Positions 1 through 11,848 of a DNA stretch of 64,000 nt are shown here, in pieces. The translations under genes were made by a program, and so were the position numbers. The stretch comes from Calliopsis andreniformis (Eukaryota; Arthropoda; Insecta; Hymenoptera; Andrenidae). The notes below the pieces were generated by a model. That model was given only the letters and a program-made list of their open reading frames with translations. It was not told the DNA's origin and did no database searches. The stretch is taken from contig NW_027480480.1 of assembly GCF_051401765.1 (NCBI RefSeq), positions 2,480,001 to 2,544,000 of the forward strand, read 5' to 3'. The number at the start of each line of letters is the position of its first letter. Within the stretch, counting starts at the first letter, position 1.

Positions 1-2590
1 TCACAATTGAGGTTCGAGGTCTGAGGATTGAGGATTGAAGATTGAGTATTGAGGATTGAAGATTGAGGATTGAGGATTGAGGATTGAGGATTGAGGATGA
101 GGTATGAGGGTTGAGGATTGAGGTTTGAGGACTGAGGACTGAGGATTGATGATTGAGAATTGAGGATTGAGGATTGAGGATTGAAGATTGAGGATTGGGT
201 ATTGAGGATTGAAGAATGAGGACTGAGGTTTGAGGATTGAGGATTGAGGATTGAGGATTGAGGATTGAGGATTGAAGATTGAGTATTGGGGATTCAAGAT
301 TGAGAATTGAGGATTGAAGATTGAGGATTGAGGATTGAAGATTGAGGACGAGGGCTGAGGGTTGAGGATTGAGGTTTGTGGACTGAGGGCTGAGGATTGA
401 GGATTGAGAATTGAGGATTGAGGATTGAGGATTGAGGATTGTGAATGAGGGCTCAGGGCTGAGGATTGAGGTTTGAGTATAGAATCCTGAGAATTCAGGA
501 TATTCTATTGAGTATTGAGAATTGAGGATTGATGGTTGAGTATTGAGGATTGAAGACTGACGATTGAGGATTGAGGATTGAGGGTTGAGGATTGAGGATT
601 GAGTATTGAGTATTGAAAACTGTGAATTAGTGATATTCTATTGAGGATTGAGGATTGACAACTGATTGTTGAGGTCTGAGGTCTGAAGATTGAGGATTCA
701 GGATTGAGGATTCAGGATTGAGGGGTGAGGACTGAGGATTGAGGATTGTGGATTGAGGACTGAGGACTGAGGATCGAGGATTGAGAATTGAGGATTGAGG
801 ATTGAGGATTGAGGATTGAGTATTGAAGATTGAGTATTGAGGATTGAAGACTGACGATTGAATATTGAGGATTGAGGATTGAGGATTGAGGATTGAGGAA
901 TGAAGATTGAGGATTGAGGACTGAGGATTGAGGATTGAGGATTGAGAATTGAGGATTGAGGATTGAGGATTGAAGACTGAGGACTGAGGATTGAGGATGA
1001 GGGCTGAGCGTTGAGGATTGAGGTTTGAGGACTGAGGACTGAGGATCGAGGATTGAGAATTGAGGATTGAGGATTGAGGACTGAGGATTGAGGTTTAAGG
1101 ATTGAGTATTGGGGATTGAAGATTGAGGATTGGGGACTGAGGATTGAAGATTGAGGATTGAGGATTGACGATGAGGGCTGTGGGTTGAGGATTGAGGTTT
1201 GAGGACTGAGGCCTGAGGATTGAGGATTGAGAATTGAGGTTTCAGGATTGAGGATTGAAGATTGAGGATTGGGTATTGAGGATTGAAAAATGAGGATTGA
1301 GGATTGAGGATTGAGGATTGAGGATTGAGGATTGAAGATTGAGGATTTGGTACTGAGGATTGAAGAATGAGGATTGAGGATTGAGTATTGAGGATTGAGG
1401 ATTGAGTATTGAAGATTGAGGATTGGGGACTGAGTGTTGAGGGTTGAGTGATGAGTATTGATGTTTGTGGATAGAGATTTGCAGAGTGCAGATTGAGTAT
1501 TGAGTATTGAAAACTGTGAATTAGTGATATTCTATTGAGGATTGATGATTGACAACTGATTGTTGAGGTCTGAGGTCTGAAGATTGAGGATTCAGGATTG
1601 AGAATTCAGGAGTGAGGGGTGAGGACTGAGGATTGTGGATTGAGGATTGAGGACTGAGGACTGAGGATCGAGGATTGAGAGTTGAGGATTGAGGATTGAG
1701 GATTGAGGATTGAGTATTGAAGATTGAGTATTGAGGATTGAAGACTGACGATTGAATATTGAGGATTGAGGATTGAGTATTGAGGATTGAGGATTGAGGA
1801 TTGAAGATTCAGAATTGAGGATTGAAGATTGAGGATTGGGGACTGAGGATTGTGCATTGAGGACTGAGTGTTGAGGGTAGAGTGATGAGAATTGATGATT
1901 GTGGATAGAAGTTTGAAGATTGCAGATTGAGTATTGAGTATTGAAAACTGTGAATTGAGGATATTCTATTGAGGATTGAGGATTGACATCTGATTGTTGA
2001 TGACTGAGGGCTGAAGATTGAGGATTCAGGAATGCGGATTCAGAATTGAGGTTCGAGGACTGAGGATTGAGGATTGAGGATTGAGAACTGAGGATTGAGG
2101 ATTGAGGATTGAAGATTGAGGATTGGGTATTGAGGATTGAAGAATGAGGATTGAGGATTGAGGATTGAGGATTGAGGATTGAAGATTGAGTATTGAGGAT
2201 TGAGTGTTGTGGATTGAGGACGAGGACTGAGGGCTGAGTATTGATGTTTGAGGTCTGAGGATTGAGGATTGAGGATTCAGAATTGAGGATTGAGGATTGA
2301 GGATTGAAGATTGAGGATTGGGTATTGAGGATTGAAGAATGAGAATTGAGGATTGAGGATTGAGGATTGAGGATTGAAGAAAGGGTATTGAGGATTGAAG
2401 ATTGAGGATTGGGGATTGAGGATTGAGGATTGAGAATTGAAGATTGAGGATGAGGGCTGAGGGTTGAGGATTGAGGTTTGAGTATAGAACCCTGAGAATT
2501 CAGGATATTCTATTGAGTATTGAGAATTGAGGATTGATGGTTGAGTATTGAGGATTGAGGATTGAGGATTGAGGATTGAGTATTGAAGAT
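1..2590 (+). repeat. Duplicated segment P, copy of 19,025-21,614
   Basis: Box cores (start of TTCTATT) lie at 503 (A), 636 (B), 1,530 (B), 1,964 (B) and 2,508 (A). Adding 19,024 to each gives exactly the cores at 19,527, 19,660, 20,554, 20,988 and 21,532. Both copies share private features: an AAGGGT variant near 2,382 and 21,406, where other copies have AAGAGT, and a 97 bp shorter interval before the last A box (544 instead of 641 bp). The two segments diverge near 2,590, where this one passes into the box-free array. The left end is cut by the window. Confidence 0.85.
471..547 (+). repeat. A box (exemplar of 29 copies), 11 diverged heptamers with a palindrome
   Basis: The box reads in phase as GTTTGAG, TATAGAA, TCCTGAG, then AATTCAG, GATATTC, TATTGAG, ending with GATTGAT, GGTTGAG and TATTGAG. 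Its centre has arms TAGAATCCTGA and TCAGGATATTCTA around a GAAT loop, an imperfect inverted repeat with a two-base bulge and an EcoRI site. TTCTATT cores of all A boxes: 503, 2508, 7080, 8260, 8421, 14282, 16119, 19527, 21532, 23612, 24673, 26319, 28392, 30550, 33168, 37842, 39679, 43073, 43750, 45886, 46947, 48593, 50667, 53285, 55885, 56744, 57818, 61289, 63330. Each box spans about 32 bp before to 44 bp after the core start. Whether it binds protein is unknown. Confidence 0.85.
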
Positions 2591-2597
2591 TGAAGAT

Positions 2598-5100
2598 TGA
2601 TGACTGGGGATTGAGGATTGAATATTGAGGATTAACGATTGAAGATTGGGGATTGAGGATCTAGGATCGGAGATTGATTATTGAGGATTGAAGATTGATG
2701 ATTGACGATTGAGGATTGAGGATTGAGAATTGAGGATGAGGACTGAGGGTTGAGGATTGAGGTTTGAGGAATGAGGATTGATGGTTGAGGATTGAGGATT
2801 GAGGATTGAGGATTGAGGATTGAGGATTGAGGATTGAGTATTGAAGATTGAGTATTGATACCTGAGGATTGAGGATTGAGGATTGAGGATTGAGGATTGA
2901 GGATTGAAGATTGAGTATTGGGGATTGAAGATTGAGGATTGAGGATTGAGGATTGAGGATGGAGAATGAGGACTGACGGTTGAGGATTGAGGTTTGAGGA
3001 TTGAAGATTGAGGACTGAGGACTGAGGATTGAGGATTGAGGATTGAGCATTGAGGATTGAAGATTGAGTACTGGGGATTCGGGATTGCAGATTGAGGATT
3101 AAGGATTGAAGATTGAGTATTCAGGATTGAAGATAGAGGATTGAGTATTGAGGATTGAGGATTCAGGGTTGAAAATTGAGGATTGAGGATTGAGGATTGA
3201 AGATTGAATATTGATGATTGAATATTGAGGACTGAGGATTGAGGGTTGTGGATTGAGGACGAGGACTGAGGGTTGAATATTGATGTTTGAGGTCTGAGGA
3301 TTAAGGATTGAGGATTGAGAATTGAGGATTGAGGATTGAGGATTGGAAATTGAGGATTGGGTATTTAGGATTGAAGAATGAGTATTGAGGATTGAGGTTT
3401 GAGGATTGAGGATTGAAGATTGAGTATTGATGATTGAATATTGAGGATTGATGATTGAGGTTTGAGGACTGAGGACGAGGACTGACGGTTGAGGATTGAG
3501 GTTAGAGTATTGAGGATTGGGGATTGAGGACTGAGGATTGAGGATTGAGGATTGAGGATTGAGCATTGAGGATTGAAGATTGATGACTGGGGATTGAGGA
3601 TTGAATATTGAGGATTAACGATTGAAGATTGGGGATTGAGGATCTAGGATCGGAGATTGATTATTGAGGATTGAAGATTGAGGATTGACGATTGAGGATT
3701 GAGGATTGAGAATTGAGGATGAGGACTGAGGGTTGAGGATTGAGGTTTGAGGAATGAGGATTGATGGTTGAGGATTGAGGATTGAGGATTGAGGATTGAG
3801 GATTGAGGATTGAGTATTGAAGATTGAGTATTGATACCTGAGGATTGAGGATTGAGGATTGAGGATTGAGGATTGAGGATTGAAGATTGAGTATTGGGGA
3901 TTGAAGATTGAGGATTGAGGATTGAGGATTGAGGATGGAGAATGATGACTGACGGTTGAGGATTGAGGTTTGAGGATTGAAGATTGAGGACTGAGGACTG
4001 AGGATTGAGGATTGAGGATTGAGGATTGAGGATTGAAGATTGAGTACTGGGGATTCGGGATTGCAGATTGAGGATTAAGGATTGAAGATTGAGTATTGAG
4101 GATTGAAGATAGAGGATTGAGTATTGAGGATTGAGGATTCAGGGTTGAAAATTGAGGATTGAGGATTGAGGATTGAGGATTGAGGATTGAGGATTGAAGA
4201 TTGAATATTGATGATTGAATATTGAGGACTGAGGATTGAGGGTTGTGGATTGAGGACGAGGACTGAGGGTTGAATATTGATGTTTGAGGTCTGAGGATTA
4301 AGGATTGAGGATTGAGAGTTGAGGATTGAGGATTGAGGATTGGAAATTGAGGATTGGGTATTTAGGATTGAAGAATGAGGATTGAGGATTGAGGTTTGAG
4401 GATTGAGGATTGAAGATTGAGTATTGATGATTGAATATTGAGGATTGATGATTGAGGTTTGAGGATTGAGGACGAGGACTGACGGTTGAGGATTGAGGTT
4501 TGAGGATTAAGGATTGGGGATTGAGGACTGAGGATTGAGGATTGAGGATTGAGCATTGAGGATTGAAGATTGATGACTGGGGATTGAGGATTGAAGATTG
4601 AGGATTAACGATTGAAGGTTGGGGATGAGGACCTAGAATCGGAGATTGATTATTGAGGATTGAAGATTGAGGATTGAGGATTGAGGATTGAGGATTGAGA
4701 ATTGAGAATTGAGGATGAGGACTCAGGGTTGAGGATTGAGGTTTGAGGAATGAGGATTGATGGTTGAGGATTGAGGATTGAGGATTGAGGATTGAGGATT
4801 GAGTACTGAAGATTGAGTATTGATGCCTGAGGCTTGAGGATTGAGGATTGAGTATTGAGGATTGAGGATTGAAGATTGAGTATTGGGGATTGAAGATTGA
4901 GGATTGAGGATTGAGGATTGAGGTTTGAGAATGAGGACTGACGGTTGAGGATTGAGGTTTGAGGATTGAAGATTGAGGTCTGAGGACTGAGGATTGAGGA
5001 TTGAGGATTGAGCATTGAGGATTGAAGATTGAGTACTGGGGATTGGGGATTGAAGATTGAGGATTATGGATTGAAGATTGGGGATTGAGGATCAAGAATT
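2598..5100 (+). repeat. Box-free higher-order array, about 985 bp units
   Basis: A TGATGACTGGGG motif starts units at 2,598, 3,581 and 4,571, giving periods of 983 and 990 bp. A second landmark, CTAGGATCGG and its variants, lies at 2,661, 3,644 and 4,633, with a weaker relative at 5,093. Each unit also holds a related half-unit start, TGAGTACTGGGG, at about 3,065, 4,041 and 5,030, so the unit is a dimer of about 460 and 525 bp halves. No A or B box core occurs here. The third unit is truncated or runs into decayed sequence after about 5,100. This is a distinct satellite subfamily built on the same heptamer. Confidence 0.75.
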
Positions 5101-6548
5101 GGTGATTGATTATTGAGGACTGAAGATTGAGGATTGAGAATTGAGAATTGAGTATGAGGACTGAGGGTTGAGTATTGAGGTTTGAGGAATGAGGATTGAG
5201 GGTTGAGGATTGAGGATTGAGGATTGCGCATTGAAGATTGAGTATTGATGATTGAATATTGAGGATTGAGGATTGAGGTTTGAGGATTGAGGATTGAGGA
5301 TTGAGGATTGAGGATTGAGGATTGAAGATTGAGAATTGATGATTGAATATTGAGGATTGAGGATTGAGGTTTGAGGATTGAGGACGAGGACTGACGGTAG
5401 AGGATTTAGGTTTGAGGATTGAGGATTGAGGGATGAGGATTGAGGATGAGTGCTAAGGGTCGGGGATTGATGTTTGACGACTGAGGACTGAGGATTGAGG
5501 ATTGAGAATTGAGGATAGATGCTTGAGGATTGAAGATTGAGGATTGAGGATTGAGGATTGAGGAATGAGGATTGAAGATTGAGTATTGAGGATTGAAGAT
5601 TGAGGATAGAGGATTGAGTACTGAGGATGGAGGATGAGGGCTGAGGGTTGAGGATTGAGGATTGAGAAATGAGGATTGAGGATTGAGGATTGAAATTGAG
5701 GATTGGGTATTGAGGATTGAAGAATGAGGATTGAGGAATTAGGATTGAGGATTGAGGATTGAGGATTGAAGATTGACGATTGGGTATTGAGGATTGAAGA
5801 ATGAGGATTGAGGATTGGGGATTGAGGATTGAGGATTGAAGATTGAGTGTTGAGGATTGAAAATTGAGGATTGAGGATTGACGATTGAGGATTGAGGATT
5901 GAAGATTGAGTATTGAGGATTGAAGATGGAGGATTGAGTATTGAGGATTGAGGATTCAGGGTTGAAGATTGAGGATTGAGGATTGGGGATTGAGGATTGA
6001 GGATTGAGGATTGAAGATTGATTATTTATGATTGAATATTGAGGACTGAGGATTGAGGGTTGTGGATTGAGGACGAGGACTGAGGGTTGAATATTGATGT
6101 TTGAGGTCTGAGGATTAAGGCTTGAGGATTGAGAATTGAGAATTGAGGATTAAGGATTGAAGATTAAGGATTGGGTATTTAGGATTGAAGAATGAGGATT
6201 GAGGATTGAGGTTTGAGGATTGGGGATTGAAGATTGAGTATTGATGATTGAATATTGAGGATTGAGGATTGAGGATTGAGGATTGAGGATTGAAGATTGA
6301 GTATTGAGGATTGAAGACTGACGATCGAGGATTAAGGATTGAGGATTGAAGATTGAGTATTTAGGATTGAAGATTGAGGATTGAGGTTTGAGGACTGAGG
6401 ATTGAGGATTGAGGATTGAGGATTGAGTATTGAGGATTGAGGATTGAAGATTGAGTATTGGGGATTCAAGATTGAGAATTGAGGATTGAAGATTGAGGAT
6501 TGAGGATTGAGGATTGAGCATTGAGGATTGAAGATTGAGGATTGGGGA
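5101..6548 (+). repeat. Poorly ordered heptamer array
   Basis: Still heptamer satellite and without A/B box cores. The part near 5,925-6,130 resembles 4,105-4,310, sharing GATTCAGGGTTG and the GACGAGGACTGAGGG block followed by GATGTTTGAGG. This suggests a decayed continuation of the 985 bp class. Point variants look denser than elsewhere. No gene or other element is visible. Confidence 0.6.
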
Positions 6549-8920
6549 CTGAGTGTTGAGGGTTGAGTGATGAGAATTGATGTTTGTGGATAGAGATTTG
6601 CAGATGGCAGATTGAGTATTGAGTATTGAAAACTGTGAATTAGTGATGTTCTATTGAGGATTGAGGATTGACAACTGATTGTTGAGGTCTGAGGTCTGAA
6701 GATTGAGGATTCAGGATTGAGGATACAGGATTGAGGTTTGAGGACTGAGGATTGAGGATTGAGGATTGAGGATTGAGGATTGAGGATTGAGGATTGAAGA
6801 CTGAGGACTGAGGATTGAGGATGAGGGCTGAGCGTTGAGGACTGAGGCTTGAGGACTGAGAACTGAGGATCGAGGATTGAGAATTGAGGATTGAGGATTG
6901 AGGATTGAGGATTGAAGATTGAGGATGAGGGCTGAGGGTTGAGGATTGAGGTTTGAGGACTGAGGGCTGAGGATTGAGGATTGAGAATTGAGGATTGAGG
7001 ATTGAGGATTGAGGATTGTGAATGAGGTCTCAGGGTTGAGGATAGAGGTTTGAGTATAGAATCCTGAGAATTCAGGGTATTCTATTGAGTATTGAGAATT
7101 GAGGATTGATGGTTGAGTATTGAGGATTGAGGATTGAGGATTGAGGATTGAGGATTAAAGGTTGAGTATTCAGGATTGAGGATTGAGGACTGAGGACTGA
7201 GGTTTGAGGATTAAGGATTGAGAATTGAAGATTGAGGATTGAGGATTGAGGATTGAGGATTGAGGATTGAGGATTGAGGATTGATGCTTGAGGATTGAGG
7301 ATTGAGGATTGAGGATTGAGGATTGAAGAAAGAGTATTGGGGATTGAAGATTGAGTATTGGGGATTGAGGATTGAGGATTGAGGATTGAAGATTGAGGAT
7401 GAGGGCTGAGGGTTGATGATTGAGGATTGAAGATTGAGGGTTGACGATTGAGGATTGAGTATTGAGGATCGAAGATTGAGGATTGAGGATTGAGGATTGA
7501 GGATTGAAGATTGAGCATTCAGGATTGAGGATTGAGGATTGAGGATTGAGGATTGAGGATTGAGTATTGAGGATTGAAGATTGAGGATTGGGGACTGAGT
7601 GTTGAAGATTGAGGATTGAGGATTGAGTATTGAGGATTGAGGATTGAGGATTGAAGATTCAGTATTGAGGATTGAAGATTGAGAATTGAGGATTGAGGAT
7701 TGAGCATTGAGGACTGAGTGTTTAGGGTTGAGTGATGAGGATTGATGATTCTGGGTAGAGGTTTGAAGATTGCAGATTGAGTATTGAGTAATGAAAGCTC
7801 TGAATTGAGGCTATTCTATTGAGGATTGAGGATTGACAACTGATTGTTGATTACTGAGGGCTGAAGATTGAGGATTCAGGAAAGCGGATTCAGAATTGAG
7901 GTTCGAGGACTGAGGATTGAGGATTGAGGATTGAGTATTGAGGATTGAGGATTGAGGATTGAAGATTGAGGATTGGGTATTGAGGATTGAAGAATGAGGA
8001 TTGAGGATTGAGGATTGAGGATTGAGGAATGAAGAAAGAGTATTGTGGATTGAAGATTGAGGATTGGGGTTTGAGGATTGAGGATTGAGGATTGAAGATT
8101 GAGGACGTGGGCTGAGGGTTGATGATTGAGGTTTGAGGACTGAGGGCTGAGGATTGAGAATTGAGAATTGAGGATTGAGGATTGAGGATTGAGGATTGTG
8201 AATGAGGGCTCAGGGCTGAGGATTGAGGTTTGAGTATAGAATCCTGAGAATTCAGGATATTCTATTGAGTATTGGGAATTGAGGATTGATGGTTGAGTAT
8301 TGAGGATTGATGATTGAGGATTGAGGATTGAGGATTGAGGATTGAGGATTGAAGATTGAATATTGATGATTGAAGATTGAGGATTGAGGATTGAGTATAG
8401 AATCCTGAGAATTCAGGATATTCTATTGAGTATTGAGAATTGAGGATTGATGGTTGAGTATTGAGGATTGAGGATTGAGGATTGAGGATTGAGTATTGAA
8501 GATTGAGGATTGATGGTTGAGGATTGAGGATTGAGGGTTGAGGATTGAGGATTGAGGATTGAAGATTGAGCATTCAGGATTGAGGATTGAGGATTGAGGA
8601 TTGAGGATTGAGAATTGAGTATTGAGGATTGAAGGTTGAGGATTGGGGACTGAGTGTTGAAAATTGAGAATTGAGGATTGAGTATTGAGGATTGAGGATT
8701 GAGGATTGAAGATTCAGTATTGAGGATTGAAGATTGAGAATTGAGGATTGAGGATTGAGCATTGAGGACTGAGTGTTGAGGGTTGATCGATGAGAATTGA
8801 TGATTGTGGATAGAGGTTTGAAGACTGCAGATTGGGTATTGAGTATTGAAAAATGTGAATTGAGGATATTCTATTGAGGATTGAGGATTGACAACTGATT
8901 GTTGATGACTGAGGGCTGAA
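6549..8920 (+). repeat. Mixed A/B box array
   Basis: Cores are at 6,649 (B, with GATGTTC in place of GATATTC), 7,080 (A), 7,814 (B, with GCTATTC), 8,260 (A), 8,421 (A) and 8,869 (B). The two A boxes at 8,260 and 8,421 lie 161 bp (23 heptamers) apart, the closest pair in the window, pointing to a local tandem duplication. Box variants here are more private than in the 26 kb duplicated blocks, as expected of the edge of a homogenised domain. Confidence 0.7.
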
Positions 8921-11848
8921 GATTGAGGATTCAGGAATGAGGATTCAGAATTGAGGTTTCAGAATTGAGGTTTGAGTTCTGAGGATTGAGGATTGGAGAT
9001 TGAGTATTGAAGATTGAAGATTGAGGATTGAGGATTGAGGATTGAAGCTTGAGGATTGGGTGTTGAGGATTGAAGAAGGAGTATTGTGGATTGAGGATTG
9101 AGGATGGAGGATTGAGGATTGAAGATTGAGGATTGGGTATTGAGGATTGAAGAATGAGGATTGAGGATTGAGGATTGAGGATTGAGGATTGAGGATCGAA
9201 GATTGAGTATTGAGGATTGAAGATTGACGATTGAGGATTGAGGATTGAGGATTGAGGATTGGACATTGAGGACTGAGTATTGAGGGTTGAGTAATGGGAA
9301 TTGTTGTTTGTGGATAGAGGTTTGAAGATTGCAGATTGAGTATTGAGTATTGAAAACTGTGAATTGAGGATATTCTATTGAGGATTGAGGATTGACAACT
9401 GATTGTTGATGACTGAGGTCTGAAGATTGAGGATTCAGGATTGAGGATTCTGAATTGAGGTTTGAGGACCAAGGATTGAGGATTGAAGGTTGAGTATTGC
9501 GGATTGAGGATTGAGGATTGAAGACTGAGGACTGAGGATTGAGGATGAGGGCTGAGAGTTGAGGATTGAGGTTTGAGGACTGAGGACTGAGGATCGAGGA
9601 TTGAGAATTGAAGATTTAGGATTGAGGACTGAGGATTGGGGATTAAGGATTGAGTATTGAGGATTGATGATTGAGGATTGGGGACTGAGGATTGAAGACT
9701 GAGGATTGAGGATTGACGATGAGGGCTGAGGGTTGAGGATTGAGGTTTGAGGACGGGGGACTGAGGATTGAGGATTGAGAATTGAGGATTGAGGAATGAG
9801 GGTTGACGATTGAGGATTGGGTATTGAGGATTGAGGAATGAGGATTGAGGATTGAGGATTGAGGATTGAGGATTGAGGATTGAAGATTGAGTATTCAGGA
9901 TTGAGGATCGAGTATTGAGGATTGAAGATTGAGGATTGAGTATTGAGGATTGAAGATTGAGGATTGGGGACTGAGGATTGAAGATTGAGGGTTGAGGATT
10001 GAGTATTGAGGATTGAGGATTGAGGATTGAAGATTCAGAATTGAGGATTGAAGATTGAGAATTGAGGATTGAGGATTGAGCACTGAAGACTGAGTGTTGA
10101 GGGTTGAGTGATGAGAATTGCTGATTGTGGATAGAGGTTTGAAGATTGCAGATTGAGTATTGAGTATTGAAAACTTTGAATTGAGGATATTCTATTGAGG
10201 ATTGAGGATTGACAACTGATTGTTGATGACTGAGTGCTGAAGATTGAGGATTCAGGTTTGCGGATTCACAATTGAGGTTCGAGGTCTGAGGATTGAGGAT
10301 TGAAGATTGAGTATTGAGGATTGAAGATTGAGGATTGAGGATTGAGAATTGAGGATTGAGGATGAGGTATGAGGGTTGAGGATTGAGGTTTGAGGATTGA
10401 GGACTGAGGATTGATGATTGAGAATTGAGGATTGAGGATTGAGGATTGAAGATTGAGGATTGGGTATTGAGGATTGAAGAATGAGGACTCAGGATTGAGG
10501 ATTGAGGATTGAGGATTGAGGATTGAGGATTGAAGATTGAGTATTGGGGATTCAAGATTGAGAATTGAGGATTGAAGATTGAGGGTTGAGGATTGAGGAT
10601 TGAGGATTGAGTATTGAAGATTGAGTATTGAGGATTGAAGACTGACTATTGAATATTGAGGATTGAGGATTGAGGATTGAGGATTGAGTATTGAAGATTG
10701 AGTATTGAGAATTGAAGGCTGAGGATTGAGGATTGAGGAATAAGGATTGAGGATTGAGGATTAAGGATTGAGGGTTGAGGATTGAGGATTGAAGAAAGAG
10801 TATTGAGTATTGAAGATTGAGTATTGGGGATTGAGGATTGAGGATTGAGGATTCAAGATTGACGATGAGGGCTGAGGGTTGAGGATTGAGGTTTGAGGAC
10901 TGAGGGCTGAGGATTGAGGATTGAGAATTGAGGATTGAAGATTGAAGAATGAGGATTGAGGATTGAGGATTGAGGATTGAGGATTGAAGATTGAGTATTG
11001 AGGATTGAAGGTTGACGGTTGAGGATTGAGGAATGAGGATTGAGTATTGAACATTGAGGACTGAGTGTTGAGGGTTGAGTGATGAGAATTGATGTTTGTG
11101 GATAGAGGTTTGAAGATTGCAGATTGAGTACTGCGTAGTGAAAGCTGTGAATTGAGGAGATTCTATTGAGTATTGAGGATTGACAACTGATTGTTGAGGA
11201 CTGAGGGCCGAGGATTGAGGGTTCAGGATTGAGGATTCAGAATTGAGGTTTGAGGACTGAGGTATGAGGATTGAAGATTGAGTATTGAAGATTGAAGATT
11301 GAGCATTGAGGATTGAGGACTGAGGATTGAGGATTGAGTATTGAGGATTGAGGATTGAGGATTGAGGACTGCAGATTGAGTATTGTGGATTAAAGATTGA
11401 GAACTGAGGATTGAGAATTGATGATTGAGGATTGAAGATTGAGGATTGGGGACTGAGTGTTGAGGGCTGAGTGATGAGAATTGATGTTTGTGGACAGAGA
11501 TTTGAAGATTGCAGGTTGAATATTGAGTACTGAAAGGTGTGAATTGATGATATTCTATTGAGGATTGAGGATTGACAACTGATTGTTGAGGTCTGAGGTC
11601 TGAAGATTAAGGATTCAGGATTGAGGATTCAGGATTGAGGTTTGAGGACTGAGGATTGAGGATTGAGGATTGAGGATTGAGGATCGAGGACTGAGGATTG
11701 AAGATTGAGGATTGAGGATTGAGGATGAGGGCTGAGGGTTGAGGATTGAGGTTTGAGGATTGAGGATTGAGGATCGAAGATTGAGTATTGAGGATTGAAG
11801 ATTGACGATTGAGGATTGAGGATTGAGGATTGAGGATTGGACATTGAG

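Noticed and set aside
478..511. A box as a rho-independent terminator or heat-shock element
   Set aside because: No U-tract follows the hairpin, and GAATTC lacks the two-base spacing between GAA and TTC units needed for a heat-shock element.
471..547. TATAGAA in the A box as a TATA promoter element
   Set aside because: It is a one- or two-base variant heptamer in phase with the array, with no associated gene or downstream transcription signal visible.
8945..10555. Long antisense ORFs (536 codons here; also 397 at 35,083-36,276, 313 at 35,573-36,514, 265 at 4,298-5,095) as repeat-protein genes
   Set aside because: They are NPQSSIL cycles produced by the heptamer in every - strand frame, often overlapping each other in different frames, with no non-repeat domain, promoter, splice or codon-level conservation signal visible.
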